From contig JBPCVQ010000394.1 in NCBI GenBank assembly GCA_051010395.1, positions 1 to 15,547 on the forward strand: 15,547 bases of DNA. Direction: 5' to 3'. The position numbers and the translations under genes were made by a program. Numbering within the stretch: the stretch's first letter is position 1; the number at the start of each line of letters is the position of its first letter. The notes under the pieces were generated by a model. The model searched no databases, was not told where the DNA came from, and worked only from the letters and a program-made list of their open reading frames with translations. This stretch comes from JANQPX01 sp051010395. Lineage in GTDB: Bacteria > Pseudomonadota > Alphaproteobacteria > Geminicoccales > Geminicoccaceae. Shown one piece after another: positions 1-6,979 of this stretch.

Positions 1-206
1 CTCAACAAGAGGCGAAAGACCGCCTGATAATCCCACCCGAGCCTCCCAAAACAAAAGGAAACTCCTTCATCCTCCGCAGATCATCAACCAGCAATAAGTC
101 GCTCCAAAAATCGAAGGGTGGTGAGGGTGGTTTGGAAAATTAAAAGGCTGAGAATCTCCTAAATCGCGTATCCATCCCGAACGCTTGATTTTCGAGGAGA
201 TGAAGC

Positions 207-599
207 ATGGATCAGTTCACCGGCGGTTGCCTTTGCGGCGATGTCCGAATTGTGGCCTCAGGATCCCCCTACCGGGTCGGCCTTTGTCACTGTCTCGATT
301 GTCGGAAGCATCATGGCGCCCTCTTTTACGCTTCCGCGGTGTTTCCAGAGGAGGCGGTGACGATCACGGGCGAAACCTGCGGCTACGCTGGCCGATTTTT
401 CTGCCCCCGCTGTGGCTCATCCGTTTTCGCAAGGAGCACTGACGAAATCGAGGTGCATCTGGGATCCCTAGATGCCCCCGACCTATTGATGCTGACCTAC
501 GAAAGCTGGATCATCCGCCGTGAGGCTTGGTTGCCGCCGTTTCCACTCACCAAACGATATGACCGTAATCGTGACGCCACGGGGCGCTCCGAGAAGTAG
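207..599 (+). CDS. GFA-family (DUF636) zinc-binding protein
   Basis: A 130-residue protein of the GFA (glutathione-dependent formaldehyde-activating enzyme-like) family, a small cytoplasmic Zn-binding fold. The cysteine pattern is complete: Cys8-x-Cys10 after the opening GG, Cys27-x-Cys29-xx-Cys32, and Cys66-xx-Cys69, which fits the two zinc sites of the family. The length is normal. The start is set by GAGGAG at 195-200, seven bases before the ATG; an in-frame-shifted longer reading from 185 is a shadow. Most family members have no proven substrate, and the formaldehyde-glutathione role of Gfa is not general, so only the family is assigned. It is transcribed alone and its stop lies 7 bp from the stop of the opposing flavin reductase. 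A link to formaldehyde released by betaine demethylation is conceivable but rests on context only. Confidence 0.9.
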   Translation: MDQFTGGCLCGDVRIVASGSPYRVGLCHCLDCRKHHGALFYASAVFPEEAVTITGETCGYAGRFFCPRCGSSVFARSTDEIEVHLGSLDAPDLLMLTYESWIIRREAWLPPFPLTKRYDRNRDATGRSEK

Positions 600-606
600 G
601 CCTACA

Positions 607-1539
607 CTAGTCGATCGGGCGAACGAGGCCTGCCGTCTCATCGCCCATATAGATGGCAAACCCACCTTGGGTGGCTTCGTCGGTATAGCGCTTGAGCATG
701 CTCCGGCAAGGATCGTCTACGACTCTTCCCCACGGCACGTCGTCCCTCGGAACGTAGAGCATGCCACGGGGTGGATTACCGGAGACGCGACCTCGATAGT
801 AGATGGCGACACCGCCCGAGCGCTGATCTTCGAACACCGCATAGACGAAGTCGATCGATGCAGTCAGGCTACCGCTCGCGTCCGCCATGTGCTCGGCGAG
901 CCCGGCAAGGCTGGCAGGGCTGTTGTCCCGGCTAATGGCAGGTGGGCGAAGGGCTCCCGTCGTTTCCTCCTGCTCGAGGAGCAAGGCGCCATCGCATTCG
1001 TAGATAGCGCCGATCACGGCACCCTTGCCCTTGGCCAAGGCGTCGACCAGCGAGGCTTCGACACCCAGGGTGAAGTAGCTACCGCGCACATAGCCGAGGG
1101 GCTGGCCGCCCCGATAGGCAAAGTCGGTGACGCGGCCAATCAAAATGACATGATCGCCCGCTTCGACCTGATCATGCCTCAGACACTCGAACCGGGCGAG
1201 CCCGTCCTCGATCAGCGGTGTGCCGGCCTTCCCCTTTTGCCATCGGGTAACCTGAAACTTGTCGGGGCGCTGGGTGGCGAACAGGCCGGAGATGTCCTTT
1301 TGCCCTTCTTCCAGAATATTGATCGCGAAATGCGGTGCGGTGCAAAATGTTTCGCAGCTGGCGGCTGACTTGGCGATGCAGACTGAAAGCAATGGCGGAT
1401 CGAGTGACACCGAGGTGAAGGAATTCGCTGTGAATCCGCGCGGCGTGCCGTTGGGCTCAACTGTCGTGATCACGGTGACGCCGGTTGGATATTGACCGAG
1501 CGCCCGGCGGAAGTTTTTTTGGTCGAAGTCAGCGTTCAT
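607..1539 (-). CDS. Flavin reductase (DIM6/NTAB, RutF/HpaC-like) with extra C-terminal domain
   Basis: A 310-residue protein. Residues 1-160 are a typical flavin reductase domain: YPTGVTVIT at 17-25, GFTANSFTSVSLDPPL at 35-50, FAINIL at 71-76, GDHVILIGRV at 128-137 and PLGYVRGSYF at 147-156. Such enzymes reduce free FMN or FAD with NAD(P)H for a partner monooxygenase. The family is usually 160-190 residues; here about 140 more residues follow (170-310). That extra part starts as a beta-rich GAVIGAIYECDGALLLEQ stretch that recalls a Nudix fold without the Nudix box; this is my inference. The ATG at 1539 is chosen because GGGAG lies just upstream (rc of about 1548-1552); an upstream extension to 1632 would run into the preceding gene. 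It is the last gene of a RidA/hydrolase/reductase operon. No oxygenase partner lies in the window. Confidence 0.87.
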   Translation of the reverse strand: MNADFDQKNFRRALGQYPTGVTVITTVEPNGTPRGFTANSFTSVSLDPPLLSVCIAKSAASCETFCTAPHFAINILEEGQKDISGLFATQRPDKFQVTRWQKGKAGTPLIEDGLARFECLRHDQVEAGDHVILIGRVTDFAYRGGQPLGYVRGSYFTLGVEASLVDALAKGKGAVIGAIYECDGALLLEQEETTGALRPPAISRDNSPASLAGLAEHMADASGSLTASIDFVYAVFEDQRSGGVAIYYRGRVSGNPPRGMLYVPRDDVPWGRVVDDPCRSMLKRYTDEATQGGFAIYMGDETAGLVRPID

Positions 1540-1570
1540 CCGCATCTCCCTATGGCGGGCATGGGCATGT

Positions 1571-2395
1571 TTATCTTCTGGCCTCATTGTCGAGCCGAAC
1601 GTGCATTTCGAGAAAAGATAGGAGCGGTTCATTGAAAGCGGTTGGAGCCTCCATCATCGCCAAATGGCGAAGGCCGGACAGAATAATGGATTTTGCGCCC
1701 GGAATTTCCGCCGCGATCGCCTGGGTCATTTCTGGTGAGTTGCCGAAGTCTTCTTCGCCGGTCATGACCAGTGTCGGGCAGATGATGGGTTCGGATGGCG
1801 CGATGAGTTCGTCCACGCCATCCGCCAATAGGCGATAGAGGCCAGGATAGACAGCGCCATCATTGGCAAGCACCCATTGGCGTACGCGATCGACCACAGT
1901 GGGATGCGTGGTTCTGAACGCCTCGGTGAACCAACGCTCGAGGGCGGCTTCCACGGTGAAGGCCGGGCCGTGACGGCGCGTCTCTTCTATCCTCTTCTCG
2001 ATCGCTTCTTGCGCATCGGGCGTCCTTCGATGTGAGGACGCTAAAATGGCGAGGGCAGAAAGACGTTCCTGATGATCCATGGCGAAGCGTCGGGCGATCA
2101 TGCCGCCAAGGGAGAAGCCGGCGACCGCGGCCTGACTCAAGCCGAGGTCATCAAGGAGACCGCGCAATTGATTGGACAACAGTGTCAGCGTTGGGTGGGA
2201 TGGCGGCGGCGGGCTTTCGCCATGGCCGAAGAGGTCGTAGGTGATGATCTGATAGCGGGCGCCGAGCGCGTCCGTCTGCCATTGCCACATCTTTCGGTTC
2301 AGGCCGACGCCGTGGATGAGGAAAACCGTCGGGCGGGCACCGGACGCCTCGCCGAACATCTCGAAACAGGTGCCGTCGCTTGCTCGCCTCGTCAT
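1571..2395 (-). CDS. Alpha/beta hydrolase (RutD/3-oxoadipate enol-lactonase-like)
   Basis: A 274-residue single-domain alpha/beta hydrolase. Visible elements from the ATG at 2395: oxyanion-hole region FLIHGVGLN near 25-33, YDLFGHGES near 53-61, nucleophile elbow GFSLGG with Ser95, acid candidate Asp216 in TGEEDF, and base His244 in SGLRHLAMMEAP. The fold and spacing match RutD, 3-oxoadipate enol-lactonases and related carboxylesterases. The substrate cannot be read from sequence. The start is uncertain: a TTG at 2410 would overlap the RidA stop as TTGA and add five residues, while the ATG at 2395 has GGGGAG directly against it. Either way it is translationally coupled to RidA upstream, and the flavin reductase follows after 31 bp. 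Confidence 0.87.
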   Translation of the reverse strand: MTRRASDGTCFEMFGEASGARPTVFLIHGVGLNRKMWQWQTDALGARYQIITYDLFGHGESPPPPSHPTLTLLSNQLRGLLDDLGLSQAAVAGFSLGGMIARRFAMDHQERLSALAILASSHRRTPDAQEAIEKRIEETRRHGPAFTVEAALERWFTEAFRTTHPTVVDRVRQWVLANDGAVYPGLYRLLADGVDELIAPSEPIICPTLVMTGEEDFGNSPEMTQAIAAEIPGAKSIILSGLRHLAMMEAPTAFNEPLLSFLEMHVRLDNEARR

Positions 2396-2406
2396 CTCCC
2401 CGTCTC

Positions 2407-2799
2407 TCAAAGGGTCTCTGGGCGATAGGCGATGACCTCGATCTCGACCCGGACATCGACCAGGAGGTCGTTGACCACGGCTGAGCGTGCAGGTGGGTCT
2501 TTCGGAAAATACTCGCCATAGACGGCGTTGAAGCCGGGGAAATCTTCCCGGTCGCGCAGCCAGACCATTGTCTTGACAACGTCCTCCAATTCACAATTGG
2601 CCTCGTCGAGCGTCGCCTTGATGTCATCGAGAACGGCACGGGTCTGATCCTCGATCGACCCTTCGGTCATCACCTCCTCACCCTTGAACGGAATTTGCCC
2701 CGTCAGAAACACGAAATCGCCAGCCCGGATGGCCCGCGACAAAGAGAGTGTGCGACCTCCGATAACCACGGGAGCACCGATGACTTTCTTGCCGGTCAT
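2407..2799 (-). CDS. RidA (YjgF/YER057c/UK114) family protein
   Basis: A 130-residue RidA-family protein, normal length. The C-terminal PPARSAVV...VRVEIEVIAY block carries Arg105, which in RidA holds the carboxylate of the imine substrate, and Glu120. The upstream DFVFLTGQIP and NAVYGEYFPKDPPAR blocks are also typical. RidA proteins are trimeric cytosolic deaminases of enamine/imine intermediates; RutC is the relative in pyrimidine breakdown. The ATG at 2799 is preferred over the one at 2805 because GCGAGG lies 7 bp before it. First gene of a three-gene operon with an alpha/beta hydrolase and a flavin reductase, an order that copies RutC-RutD-RutF. It is divergent from the aldehyde dehydrogenase. 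The exact substrate is unknown. Confidence 0.92.
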   Translation of the reverse strand: MTGKKVIGAPVVIGGRTLSLSRAIRAGDFVFLTGQIPFKGEEVMTEGSIEDQTRAVLDDIKATLDEANCELEDVVKTMVWLRDREDFPGFNAVYGEYFPKDPPARSAVVNDLLVDVRVEIEVIAYRPETL

Positions 2800-2831
2800 G
2801 CTCATACCTCGCTGTCCATCAAAACAACGCT

Positions 2832-2849
2832 AACGGAGGAATGTCCGTT
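2832..2849. promoter_or_regulatory. Inverted repeat in RidA leader
   Basis: A perfect 6-bp inverted repeat, AACGGA (2832-2837) and TCCGTT (2844-2849), separated by 6 bp. It lies between the shared upstream motif and the RidA start codon, so it could be an operator or a small leader hairpin. Short arms make chance possible. Confidence 0.3.
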
Positions 2850-2860
2850 GCAGATGCATG

Positions 2861-2885
2861 AATTTCGCCAAGCCATGGCGAATTT
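2861..2885. promoter_or_regulatory. Operator-like dyad between RidA and ALDH
   Basis: AATTTCGCCA (2861-2870) and TGGCGAATTT (2876-2885) form a 10-bp inverted repeat with one mismatch and a 5-bp centre; the inner 7 bp of each arm (TTCGCCA/TGGCGAA) are perfect. It sits in the middle of the divergent intergenic region, 64-88 bp before the aldehyde dehydrogenase ATG and 62-86 bp before the RidA ATG. Its right arm overlaps the motif shared with two other promoters. This is a good candidate for a dimeric regulator site. Confidence 0.5.
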
Positions 2886-2894
2886 TTCTCATCG
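2878..2894 (-). promoter_or_regulatory. Shared upstream motif, copy 1 (RidA/ALDH region)
   Basis: On the plus strand this reads GCGAATTTTTCTCATCG. The first 11 bases are identical to copy 3 at 13287, followed by TCAT after loss of one G. On the minus strand it lies 79 bp upstream of the RidA ATG. Same orientation relative to the downstream minus-strand gene as the other copies. Confidence 0.45.
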
Positions 2895-2948
2895 TTCAGC
2901 GAACCACCACCGCTAGGCTGATGATGTCAATCGGAAAGGATAGCTCTC

Positions 2949-4433
2949 ATGGCTGCGCTGACGCCCTATCAAATGCTGATCAATGGTGAGTGGGTGGATG
3001 CCGGGGATGGCAAGACCTTCGACAGCTTCAATCCGGCCACGGGCGAAGCTTGGGCATCGATTCCGGAAGCGACGGCAGAGGATGTCGACAGCGCGGTGAA
3101 AGCCGCCTATCGCGCTTTCAGCGAAGGTCCTTGGGCAACGGCAACGCCTACGGCGCGCGGCAAGCTGCTGAGGAGGCTGGGCGATCTCCTGGCCGAACGC
3201 TCGGAACAGCTTGGCCGGACCGAGACTATCGATACCGGCAAGATGCTGAAGGAGACCCTCTGGCAGGCAAAATATATCGCCGAGTTCTTTCACTACTATG
3301 CGGGCTGCGCCGACAAGGTTCAGGGTGCGACCCTGCCGATCGACAAGCCAGATATGTATGCGCTGACGATGCGCGAACCTTTGGGTGTCGTCGCGGCAGT
3401 GGTGCCTTGGAACTCGCAGCTTTTTCTCGTTGCCGTGAAGCTCGGTCCGGCACTCGCGGCCGGCAATACCGTCGTCTTGAAAGCGTCCGAACATGCGTCC
3501 GCCGCGATGCTCGAATTCGGCAAGCTGATCGAAGAAGCGGGTTTTCCCCCGGGTGTAGTCAATATTGTCACCGGACACGGCGATCCCTGCGGCAAGGTCC
3601 TGACCTCGCATCCGCTGGTGCACCGGATCAGCTTCACCGGTGGGCCGGAGTCAGCCCGCCACGTCATTCACAACTCGGCCGAAAATTTCGCTGAAGTGTC
3701 GCTGGAGCTCGGCGGCAAGTCGCCGTTCATCGTGTTCGACGACGCCAATCTGGAAAGTGCGGTCAACGGATCGATCGCCGGGATTTTCGGCGCCAGTGGG
3801 CAGAGCTGCGTTGCCGGATCAAGGCTCTATCTGCACGAGAAGATCGCGGACGCCTTTCTGGAAAAAATGGTCTCCCAGGCCAGAACAATCCGCATTGGTG
3901 ATCCGCTCGCTGAGGAAACCCAGATGGGCCCGCTCGCAACCACCGGGCAGTTGCAGCGCATCGAGAAGGAAGTGGCGTTTGCAGAGGAACAGGGCGGCCG
4001 TCTGCATACCGGCGGCCAGCGCCCAAGTCGCTGCGATCGCGGCTGGTTTTATGAGCCGACCATCGTGGAATGCCCGGATCAGAAGATGCGCATCGTTGAC
4101 ACCGAACTCTTCGGGCCGGTGCTGAGCGTGCTCCGTTTCAAGACCGAGGACGACGTGGTGCGGCTCGCCAACGACACCCGTCACGGCCTCGCCGCCGGCA
4201 TTTTCACACGCGATGGCGCCCGCTCGCTGCGTATGGCCAAGGCAGTGCGCGCCGGCATCGTTTGGGTAAACACCTATCGCGTGGTCTCCCCCATCGCCGA
4301 GTTCGGCGGCTTCAAGGGGTCAGGGCACGGTCGGGAGAGCGGCCTGCAGGCGATGTACGACTACACGCGTCCGAAAACGGTCTGGATCAACACCTCCGAC
4401 GAGCCGATCGGCAACCCCTTCATAATGCGCTAG
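2949..4433 (+). CDS. NAD(P)-dependent aldehyde dehydrogenase (betaine-aldehyde-dehydrogenase-like)
   Basis: A 494-residue cytosolic aldehyde dehydrogenase of normal length. Catalytic residues are all present: Asn154 (VPWN), Lys178 (VVLKAS), Glu253 (LELGGK) and nucleophile Cys287 in GQSCVAGSRL. The FTGGPESAR dinucleotide-binding loop (229-237) and LFGPVLSV near the C-terminal third also fit. It oxidises an aldehyde to the acid. By general resemblance it falls in the broad group holding betaine aldehyde, aminobutyraldehyde and hydroxymuconic semialdehyde dehydrogenases; the substrate is not readable. AAAGGA lies about 10 bp before the ATG. Divergent from the RidA operon over a shared promoter region. 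If the island handles carnitine precursors, 4-trimethylaminobutanal is a natural candidate substrate, but this is inference. Confidence 0.93.
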   Translation: MAALTPYQMLINGEWVDAGDGKTFDSFNPATGEAWASIPEATAEDVDSAVKAAYRAFSEGPWATATPTARGKLLRRLGDLLAERSEQLGRTETIDTGKMLKETLWQAKYIAEFFHYYAGCADKVQGATLPIDKPDMYALTMREPLGVVAAVVPWNSQLFLVAVKLGPALAAGNTVVLKASEHASAAMLEFGKLIEEAGFPPGVVNIVTGHGDPCGKVLTSHPLVHRISFTGGPESARHVIHNSAENFAEVSLELGGKSPFIVFDDANLESAVNGSIAGIFGASGQSCVAGSRLYLHEKIADAFLEKMVSQARTIRIGDPLAEETQMGPLATTGQLQRIEKEVAFAEEQGGRLHTGGQRPSRCDRGWFYEPTIVECPDQKMRIVDTELFGPVLSVLRFKTEDDVVRLANDTRHGLAAGIFTRDGARSLRMAKAVRAGIVWVNTYRVVSPIAEFGGFKGSGHGRESGLQAMYDYTRPKTVWINTSDEPIGNPFIMR

Positions 4434-4879
4434 GCGACGCGGCCGCGGCGGTTACCTGTCGCGGTGATCGCCGGATCCTGCGGTGTTTTTCGGTGAAGGT
4501 TCTGCTCCGGGTCGATCCGCTGCGAAAGACCTCCAGGGCATGCCGAGAACTCGCCGCCAGCTCTTGGATATCTTTGATCTTTTCCCGAATGAGTTGGCAA
4601 CCGAACGATACCAGCCCAACTTGAAAAGAGGCCGATCTATTGGATCTCCTCTTGTTAACCCGGTATCAACCTCGCTCCGCCAAGCTTGTTGGTGGTCCAT
4701 GCGATCCTGGGAGTCTGCCCGCCCGCCGAGAAGAGAAGCTGGGGACGGACTCCCAGGATCGCATGAACCGGGTACATCCTCGCCAGGATTGGGTTAACAA
4801 ATCGTTGCTGGCGGATGCACTGTTGCGCACGCTCTCGCCGAAGGCCGGATTGGGCACCGGCGTGATCCGACGGCGCCGG
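4434..4879. other. Convergent intergenic gap without a supported gene
   Basis: A 446-bp stretch between the stop codons of the aldehyde dehydrogenase and the CoA ligase. Both strands have open frames, but none has a ribosome binding site plus recognisable protein. A minus-strand frame around 4440-4610 (reading QLIREKIKDIQELAAS) looks helical and could be a decayed regulator fragment. The right part holds a palindromic element (4652-4800). A 7-bp stem (4856-4862 with 4874-4880) overlaps the ligase stop but has no T-run. Confidence 0.5.
4652..4800. repeat. 149-bp palindromic intergenic element (RIME/MITE-like)
   Basis: The outer ends are perfect 10-bp inverted repeats, TTGTTAACCC (4652-4661) and GGGTTAACAA (4791-4800). 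Inside is a perfect 18-bp inverted repeat (4698-4715 with 4748-4765; arm begins CATGCGATCC and ends GGGAGTC), with a 32-bp centre that pairs further. The segments 4657-4672 and 4766-4782 also resemble each other as direct copies (AACCCGGTATCAACCTCGC versus GAACCGGGTACATCCTCGC). No clear target duplication is visible and no transposase is encoded. The architecture fits the non-autonomous palindromic elements known from rhizobial intergenic regions; the family is not identified. It may also act as a bidirectional stop for the convergent genes. Confidence 0.7.
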
Positions 4880-6979
4880 TCAGGAACGAGATGCGTTCCG
4901 CATCAGAACATCGATCGCGCAGACACCGTTCTCGAAGACGAACAGCGGGTTGATTTCGAGTTCGGCGATCTCACCGCCACTCGCGATAACACAGTTGGCC
5001 AGCAGTATAAGCGCATCGATGATCGCCGGGCGGTCAGCGGCGGGCTTGCCGCGGTAGCCGTCGAGCAGGCGTGCGATGCGAAGGCGGTCGAGGGCCGCTT
5101 CCAGCTCGGCTTGCGTTGCCGGCAAAAGGACGGTCGCGGCATCGCCGATCAACTCGATCAGAATACCCCCGCTTGCAAGGGTCATGGCATAACCGAATTG
5201 AGGATCGCGGCGAAGGCCGACCATGAGCTCGGCGATTGGTGGGCCGACCATCTTTTCGATCAGGAATCTGCCGGTGACGGCGCTCTCGTTATAGGCGGCG
5301 ACATCCCGCTGCATCTGTTTCACTGCAGCCGCTACGGTTTCCGCACTCTCCAGTTGCAGGCGGACCGCGCCTGCCTCGGTCTTATGGGGAAGCTTCGGGC
5401 TCAGCATTTTAAGCACCACGGCGCCGCCCAGGCTCAGATAGGCCACGGGCGCATCGGCGGCGTTGGTGATGCGATACTCGGGAATGGTGAGGCCGGCTTC
5501 GCTCAGCCTTTGCTTGGCGAGGGCTTCATCGACGACCCCGAACGGACCCGATATGCCGGACCCAGGCGACAGCGCACTCGGCGTGTCATCAAGAATGACC
5601 GACCGTCGATCAGTATACCAGGCGCTGCCGGCGATGGCGTTCAGGGCTTCATGCAGACCCTGCATCGGCGCGGCCCCGGTTGAGATCAGGGTGCGCCGGG
5701 TCTCTGCATCCATATTTTCCGGGAGTGTGCTGCAGATCGCAGCCGGAATGTCTCTCGCGGTCGCCGCCTCGATAAAAGCCTTCGCATCCTTCAGATAGAA
5801 CGGCGTACTCTCATCGAGACCGCGAGGCGGGTAGTCCTGCACGAGAATGGCTGCATCGTAGTCGTCGCTTAAGAATGAAGTGAACACCGGTCCGGTTTTC
5901 TCCGGCATGCCCCAGATCGGTGTTGTGTAGTCGAGCGGGTTGGAGACGGTCGCGGTGAAGGGGAGATGCAGCTTCAGCTTTTCGGTTGCAGCCTCAGAAG
6001 GTTTGGAAAAGTCGAGGCCGACATCTTCTGCGTGATCCGCCAGCATCGTGGCGCCGCCGCCGGAGCAGGTGAGGGCGGCGATGCGGTTTCCCTTCGCCGG
6101 GCCGGCGATGCAGATCCACTTCAGGGTTTCCAGCAGCTGGACAGGGCTGGTGACGCGGATGACGCCAAGCCGTTCGAACAGCGCATTGTAAAGATCGTCG
6201 GCGCCGGAAATGGAGCCTGTATGGCTGACGGTAAGCTCTGTGCCAATCGCGGATTTTCCTGTTTTGAGCGCCACGATCGGCACGTTTTGCCGAAGCGCTT
6301 TCAGGGCCGCCTGCTCGAAGCTTGCGATATCCTTCAACCCTTCGATATGGAGGCCGATCGCGCGCACTTCCTGCCGGTCGCAGAGCAGGTCGATGAAATC
6401 CCCCAGATGCAAGATCGTCTGATTGCCGGCCGAGATCATATAGGTCAGAGGGACCGAACGCTGGTTCATCGAAAGGTCGCTTGAGAGCATGCCGCTCTGG
6501 GTGATGATCGCGGCGCCGTAGCCAGGGCAGTCGCCGCCATGGGCGAAGGGCCAGAGTGCCACCTTGTCGATATAGTTGATCAGGCCGTAGCAGTTCGGGC
6601 CGATCAAGGCGAGGTCGCCGGCGGCCTCGATCAAGGCGGCTTCGGCGGCTGCGCCATCGTCTCCGATTTCGCCGAAGCCCGCCGTGTAGCACACCACGCC
6701 GCCAGCACCGAGGGCGTCGAGCTTGGCGAGCGTCTCTATCGCCGGCTCGCGCGGAATGGCGAGGAACACCGCATCCGGCGGCTCGGGCAGGTCGTCGACC
6801 GTGGCGTAACAACGATGGCCGCCGATCTTTTCGCGTTTGGGATTGATCGGCCAGAACGGCCCGTCATAGCCGATCCGTACGCATTCGCCCGCCACGACTT
6901 CGGCATCGCGGCCACCGACCACGGCGATATGTCTGGGCTTCAATAGCCGTAAAAAATTGGCGCGCCGCCTCGGCGTCAT
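4880..6979 (-). CDS. Fused ADP-forming acyl-CoA ligase (acetate--CoA ligase family)
   Basis: A 699-residue protein joining the alpha and beta parts of NDP-forming acyl-CoA synthetases. The order is: CoA-binding Rossmann domain (about 10-140, AVVGGRD near 19-25), succinyl-CoA-ligase-like domains (about 150-460) with phosphohistidine His253 in TVSHTGSISG, and C-terminal ATP-grasp (about 480-695) with VVLKMLSPKLPHKT at 521-534 and ELEINPLFVF at 673-682. It makes an acyl-CoA from acid, CoA and ATP, releasing ADP and phosphate. The ATG overlaps the acyl-CoA dehydrogenase stop as ATGA, so the two are co-translated, which points to an acid that is activated and then alpha,beta-dehydrogenated. Candidate substrate gamma-butyrobetaine or a related omega-amino acid by context; the family also includes acetyl-, phenylacetyl-, pimeloyl- and feruloyl-type enzymes. 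Confidence 0.92.
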   Translation of the reverse strand: MTPRRRANFLRLLKPRHIAVVGGRDAEVVAGECVRIGYDGPFWPINPKREKIGGHRCYATVDDLPEPPDAVFLAIPREPAIETLAKLDALGAGGVVCYTAGFGEIGDDGAAAEAALIEAAGDLALIGPNCYGLINYIDKVALWPFAHGGDCPGYGAAIITQSGMLSSDLSMNQRSVPLTYMISAGNQTILHLGDFIDLLCDRQEVRAIGLHIEGLKDIASFEQAALKALRQNVPIVALKTGKSAIGTELTVSHTGSISGADDLYNALFERLGVIRVTSPVQLLETLKWICIAGPAKGNRIAALTCSGGGATMLADHAEDVGLDFSKPSEAATEKLKLHLPFTATVSNPLDYTTPIWGMPEKTGPVFTSFLSDDYDAAILVQDYPPRGLDESTPFYLKDAKAFIEAATARDIPAAICSTLPENMDAETRRTLISTGAAPMQGLHEALNAIAGSAWYTDRRSVILDDTPSALSPGSGISGPFGVVDEALAKQRLSEAGLTIPEYRITNAADAPVAYLSLGGAVVLKMLSPKLPHKTEAGAVRLQLESAETVAAAVKQMQRDVAAYNESAVTGRFLIEKMVGPPIAELMVGLRRDPQFGYAMTLASGGILIELIGDAATVLLPATQAELEAALDRLRIARLLDGYRGKPAADRPAIIDALILLANCVIASGGEIAELEINPLFVFENGVCAIDVLMRNASRS

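Noticed and set aside
1..206. Left-edge region as a gene end or promoter with a defined site.
   Set aside because: It is AT-richer and precedes the GFA gene, but no convincing -35/-10 pair, repeat or coding frame could be supported.
520..1368. Long plus-strand open frame of 282 codons opposite the flavin reductase, and similar long frames opposite the CoA ligase.
   Set aside because: Composition-driven antisense shadows; no recognisable protein motifs, while the opposite strand has clear conserved domains.
4436..4610. Minus-strand open frame reading QLIREKIKDIQELAASSR, resembling the coiled C-terminal part of a MerR-type regulator.
   Set aside because: No start codon with ribosome binding site, no helix-turn-helix part, and the upstream frame runs into the palindromic element. 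It may be a decayed remnant but cannot be supported.
4856..4880. 7-bp GC-rich stem (ACCGGCG/CGCCGGT) at the CoA ligase stop as an intrinsic terminator.
   Set aside because: The stem overlaps the stop codon and no T-run follows on the minus strand.
6949..6966. Plus-strand AAAAAATTGGCGCG, similar to part of the shared upstream motif.
   Set aside because: It lies inside the CoA ligase coding region, lacks the CATG part and has no promoter context.
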